DNA of 16,550 nt from Alphaproteobacteria bacterium. GTDB taxonomy: Bacteria; Pseudomonadota; Alphaproteobacteria; Rhizobiales; Beijerinckiaceae. Positions 15,521 to 16,550 of this stretch are shown piece after piece (the first letter of the stretch is position 1; the number at the start of each line of letters is the position of its first letter). The stretch is from contig RFZR01000015.1 of assembly GCA_009920595.1 (NCBI GenBank), forward strand, positions 1 through 16,550. Direction: 5' to 3'. The translations under genes were made by a program, and so were the position numbers. Below the pieces are notes generated by a model that saw only the letters and a program-made list of their open reading frames with translations, did no database searches and was not told where the DNA came from.

Positions 15521-16135
15521 ATGTCCGCCGAGAGTGAGTCCGAACGCCGCCATAAAGAGAAAATGGCGAAGCGCAAACAAGTGCAAGACGCCGAAGTGGC
15601 CTCGAAGACGATTCGGGAAAAAGGCCTGCTGATCGTCCATACGGGCCCAGGCAAAGGCAAATCGACCGCCGCTTTCGGCCTCATCATGCGCGCGCTCGGC
15701 CATGAGTGGCCGATCGGTGTGGTGCAATTCATCAAAGGCGCGTGGTCAACGGGCGAGCGCAAAGCGCTTGAGCGCTTCCCCGATCTTGTGCGATGGCATT
15801 CGATGGGCGAGGGCTTCACGTGGGAAACGCAAGACCGCGCGCGCGACATCGCGGCAGCAGAAGCCGCTTGGGCGAAAGCAAAGGAGCTGATGGCTGATCC
15901 CGCGATCCGCCTTTTGGTGCTCGATGAACTCAACATCGCTTTGCGTTATGATTATCTCCCGCTTGAGGCGGTGGTGGACACGCTCAAAAACAAACGCGCG
16001 GATCTTCATGTTGTTGTGACGGGGCGCAATGCCAAAGCGGAACTGATTGAAGCGGCCGATCTTGTGACCGAGATGACACTCGTCAAACACCACTTCGCCG
16101 CAGGCGTGAAAGCGCAAGAGGGAATCGAATTTTAA
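15521..16135 (+). CDS. cobO: Cob(I)yrinic acid a,c-diamide adenosyltransferase (CobO/BtuR type)
   Basis: A 204-residue ATP:corrinoid adenosyltransferase that attaches the adenosyl group to cobalt after chelation. It has the P-loop HTGPGKGKSTAAFG (40-53), VVQFIKGAW (67-75), MGEGFTWETQDRARD (95-109), LDELNIALRYDYL (134-146), VTGRNAK (166-172) and the C-terminal VKAQEGIEF (196-204). The charged N-terminal helix (about 1-30, with HKEKMAKRK) is usual for CobO. Length is normal. The ATG at 15521 is preceded by GAGGAGCG at good spacing. It diverges from the riboswitch transcript and has no riboswitch of its own in the visible leader. Its TAA overlaps the ATG of cobQ by one base (TAATG). Confidence 0.96.
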   Translation: MSAESESERRHKEKMAKRKQVQDAEVASKTIREKGLLIVHTGPGKGKSTAAFGLIMRALGHEWPIGVVQFIKGAWSTGERKALERFPDLVRWHSMGEGFTWETQDRARDIAAAEAAWAKAKELMADPAIRLLVLDELNIALRYDYLPLEAVVDTLKNKRADLHVVVTGRNAKAELIEAADLVTEMTLVKHHFAAGVKAQEGIEF

Positions 16136-16550
16136 TGACCGCGCGCGCATTGATGATTCAAGGCACGGGATCGGATGTCGGCAAATCGCTGATTGTTGCG
16201 GAAGCGTTCATATGAATCCGGTCTTACTCAAACCGCAAAGCGAAATCGGTTCACAAATCGTAGTGCAAGGCAAAGTGCAGGGCACCGCCAAAGCACGCGA
16301 CTATCAAGCGTTGAAACCGAAATTACTTGAAGCGGTGCTTGAGAGTTTTTCGCTTATCAAGCGTGACGCGGATCTCGTTTTGATTGAAGGCGCAGGCAGC
16401 GCTGCGGAAGTCAATCTTCGGGCGAATGACATTGCCAATATGGGTTTCGCACGCGCAGCCGATGTGCCGGTTGTGTTGCTTGGCGATATTGATCGCGGCG
16501 GCGTGATTGCGCAAATTGTTGGCACCCGCGCGGTGATTGATGAAGCGGAT
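16135..16550 (+). pseudogene. cobQ: Cobyric acid synthase, N-terminal part, internally deleted and frameshifted (runs off the edge)
   Basis: From the ATG at 16135 (TAATG with cobO) the frame reads MTARALMIQGTGSDVGKSLI, with the CobQ P-loop at residues 10-18, and stops after 26 residues at 16213-16215. A second frame starting at ATG 16212 begins MNPVLLKPQSEIGSQIVVQG and stays open to the edge for 113 codons. It has the CobQ blocks LIEGAGSAAEVNLR and GDIDRGGVIA. In intact CobQ these parts are joined by about 50 residues, including the PFKPQNMSNNA motif, before VHMNP. Here those are gone; the lost length must be 3n+1 bases. ATGA overlaps the two frames and GGAAG lies 7 bases before the second ATG, so restart is possible, but the protein would lack a core segment. 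An assembly error is the main alternative. Confidence 0.85.

Overview
The window is a cobalamin (vitamin B12) biosynthesis cluster of the oxygen-dependent, late-cobalt-insertion type. It comes from a bacterium that is most likely an alphaproteobacterium, perhaps Hyphomicrobiales. I base that on the wording of the proteins, the gene order cobW-cobN-cobG-H-I-J-(cobK reversed)-cobL-E-M, and a class-I cobalamin riboswitch with typical alphaproteobacterial conserved blocks. CobG (precorrin-3B synthase) and CobN (cobaltochelatase large subunit) mark the aerobic route. No species can be named from sequence alone.

Layout, left to right. At the left edge is the start of a LysR-type regulator (minus strand, cut by the window). 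Upstream of it in the same direction are a NiCoT-family nickel/cobalt permease and cobB. cbiD stands alone on the plus strand. Then come cobM, cobE and cobL (minus), cobK alone (plus), and the long minus-strand run DUF1636-cobW-cobN-cobG-cobH-cobI-cobJ. That run is preceded by a cobalamin riboswitch and a candidate promoter (about 15195-15441). Diverging to the right are cobO and the 5' part of cobQ (plus), cut by the window edge. Most minus-strand junctions are 4-base ATGA or GTGA overlaps, so translation is probably coupled.

How the genes work together: the permease brings in cobalt. CobI, CobG, CobJ, CobM, a C1-modifying enzyme (here CbiD, with no CobF seen), CobK, CobL and CobH convert precorrin-2 to hydrogenobyrinate. 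CobB amidates it to the a,c-diamide. CobN (with CobS and CobT, not in this window) inserts cobalt, probably helped by CobW. CobO adenosylates, and CobQ amidates to cobyric acid. The riboswitch should shut down the DUF1636-cobW-cobN run when adenosylcobalamin is plentiful.

The most notable irregularities are two apparent lesions. cobQ lacks about 50 codons after its P-loop and is frameshifted, ending after 26 residues. cobJ lacks about ten residues of a strongly conserved loop, in frame. Either they are real, which would raise the question of whether the pathway works, or they are assembly errors. Other points of interest are CbiD in place of CobF, a small cysteine-rich DUF1636 protein as first gene behind the riboswitch, and a 16-bp tandem duplication at the permease/regulator junction. 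I saw no tRNA, rRNA, CRISPR array or insertion sequence.
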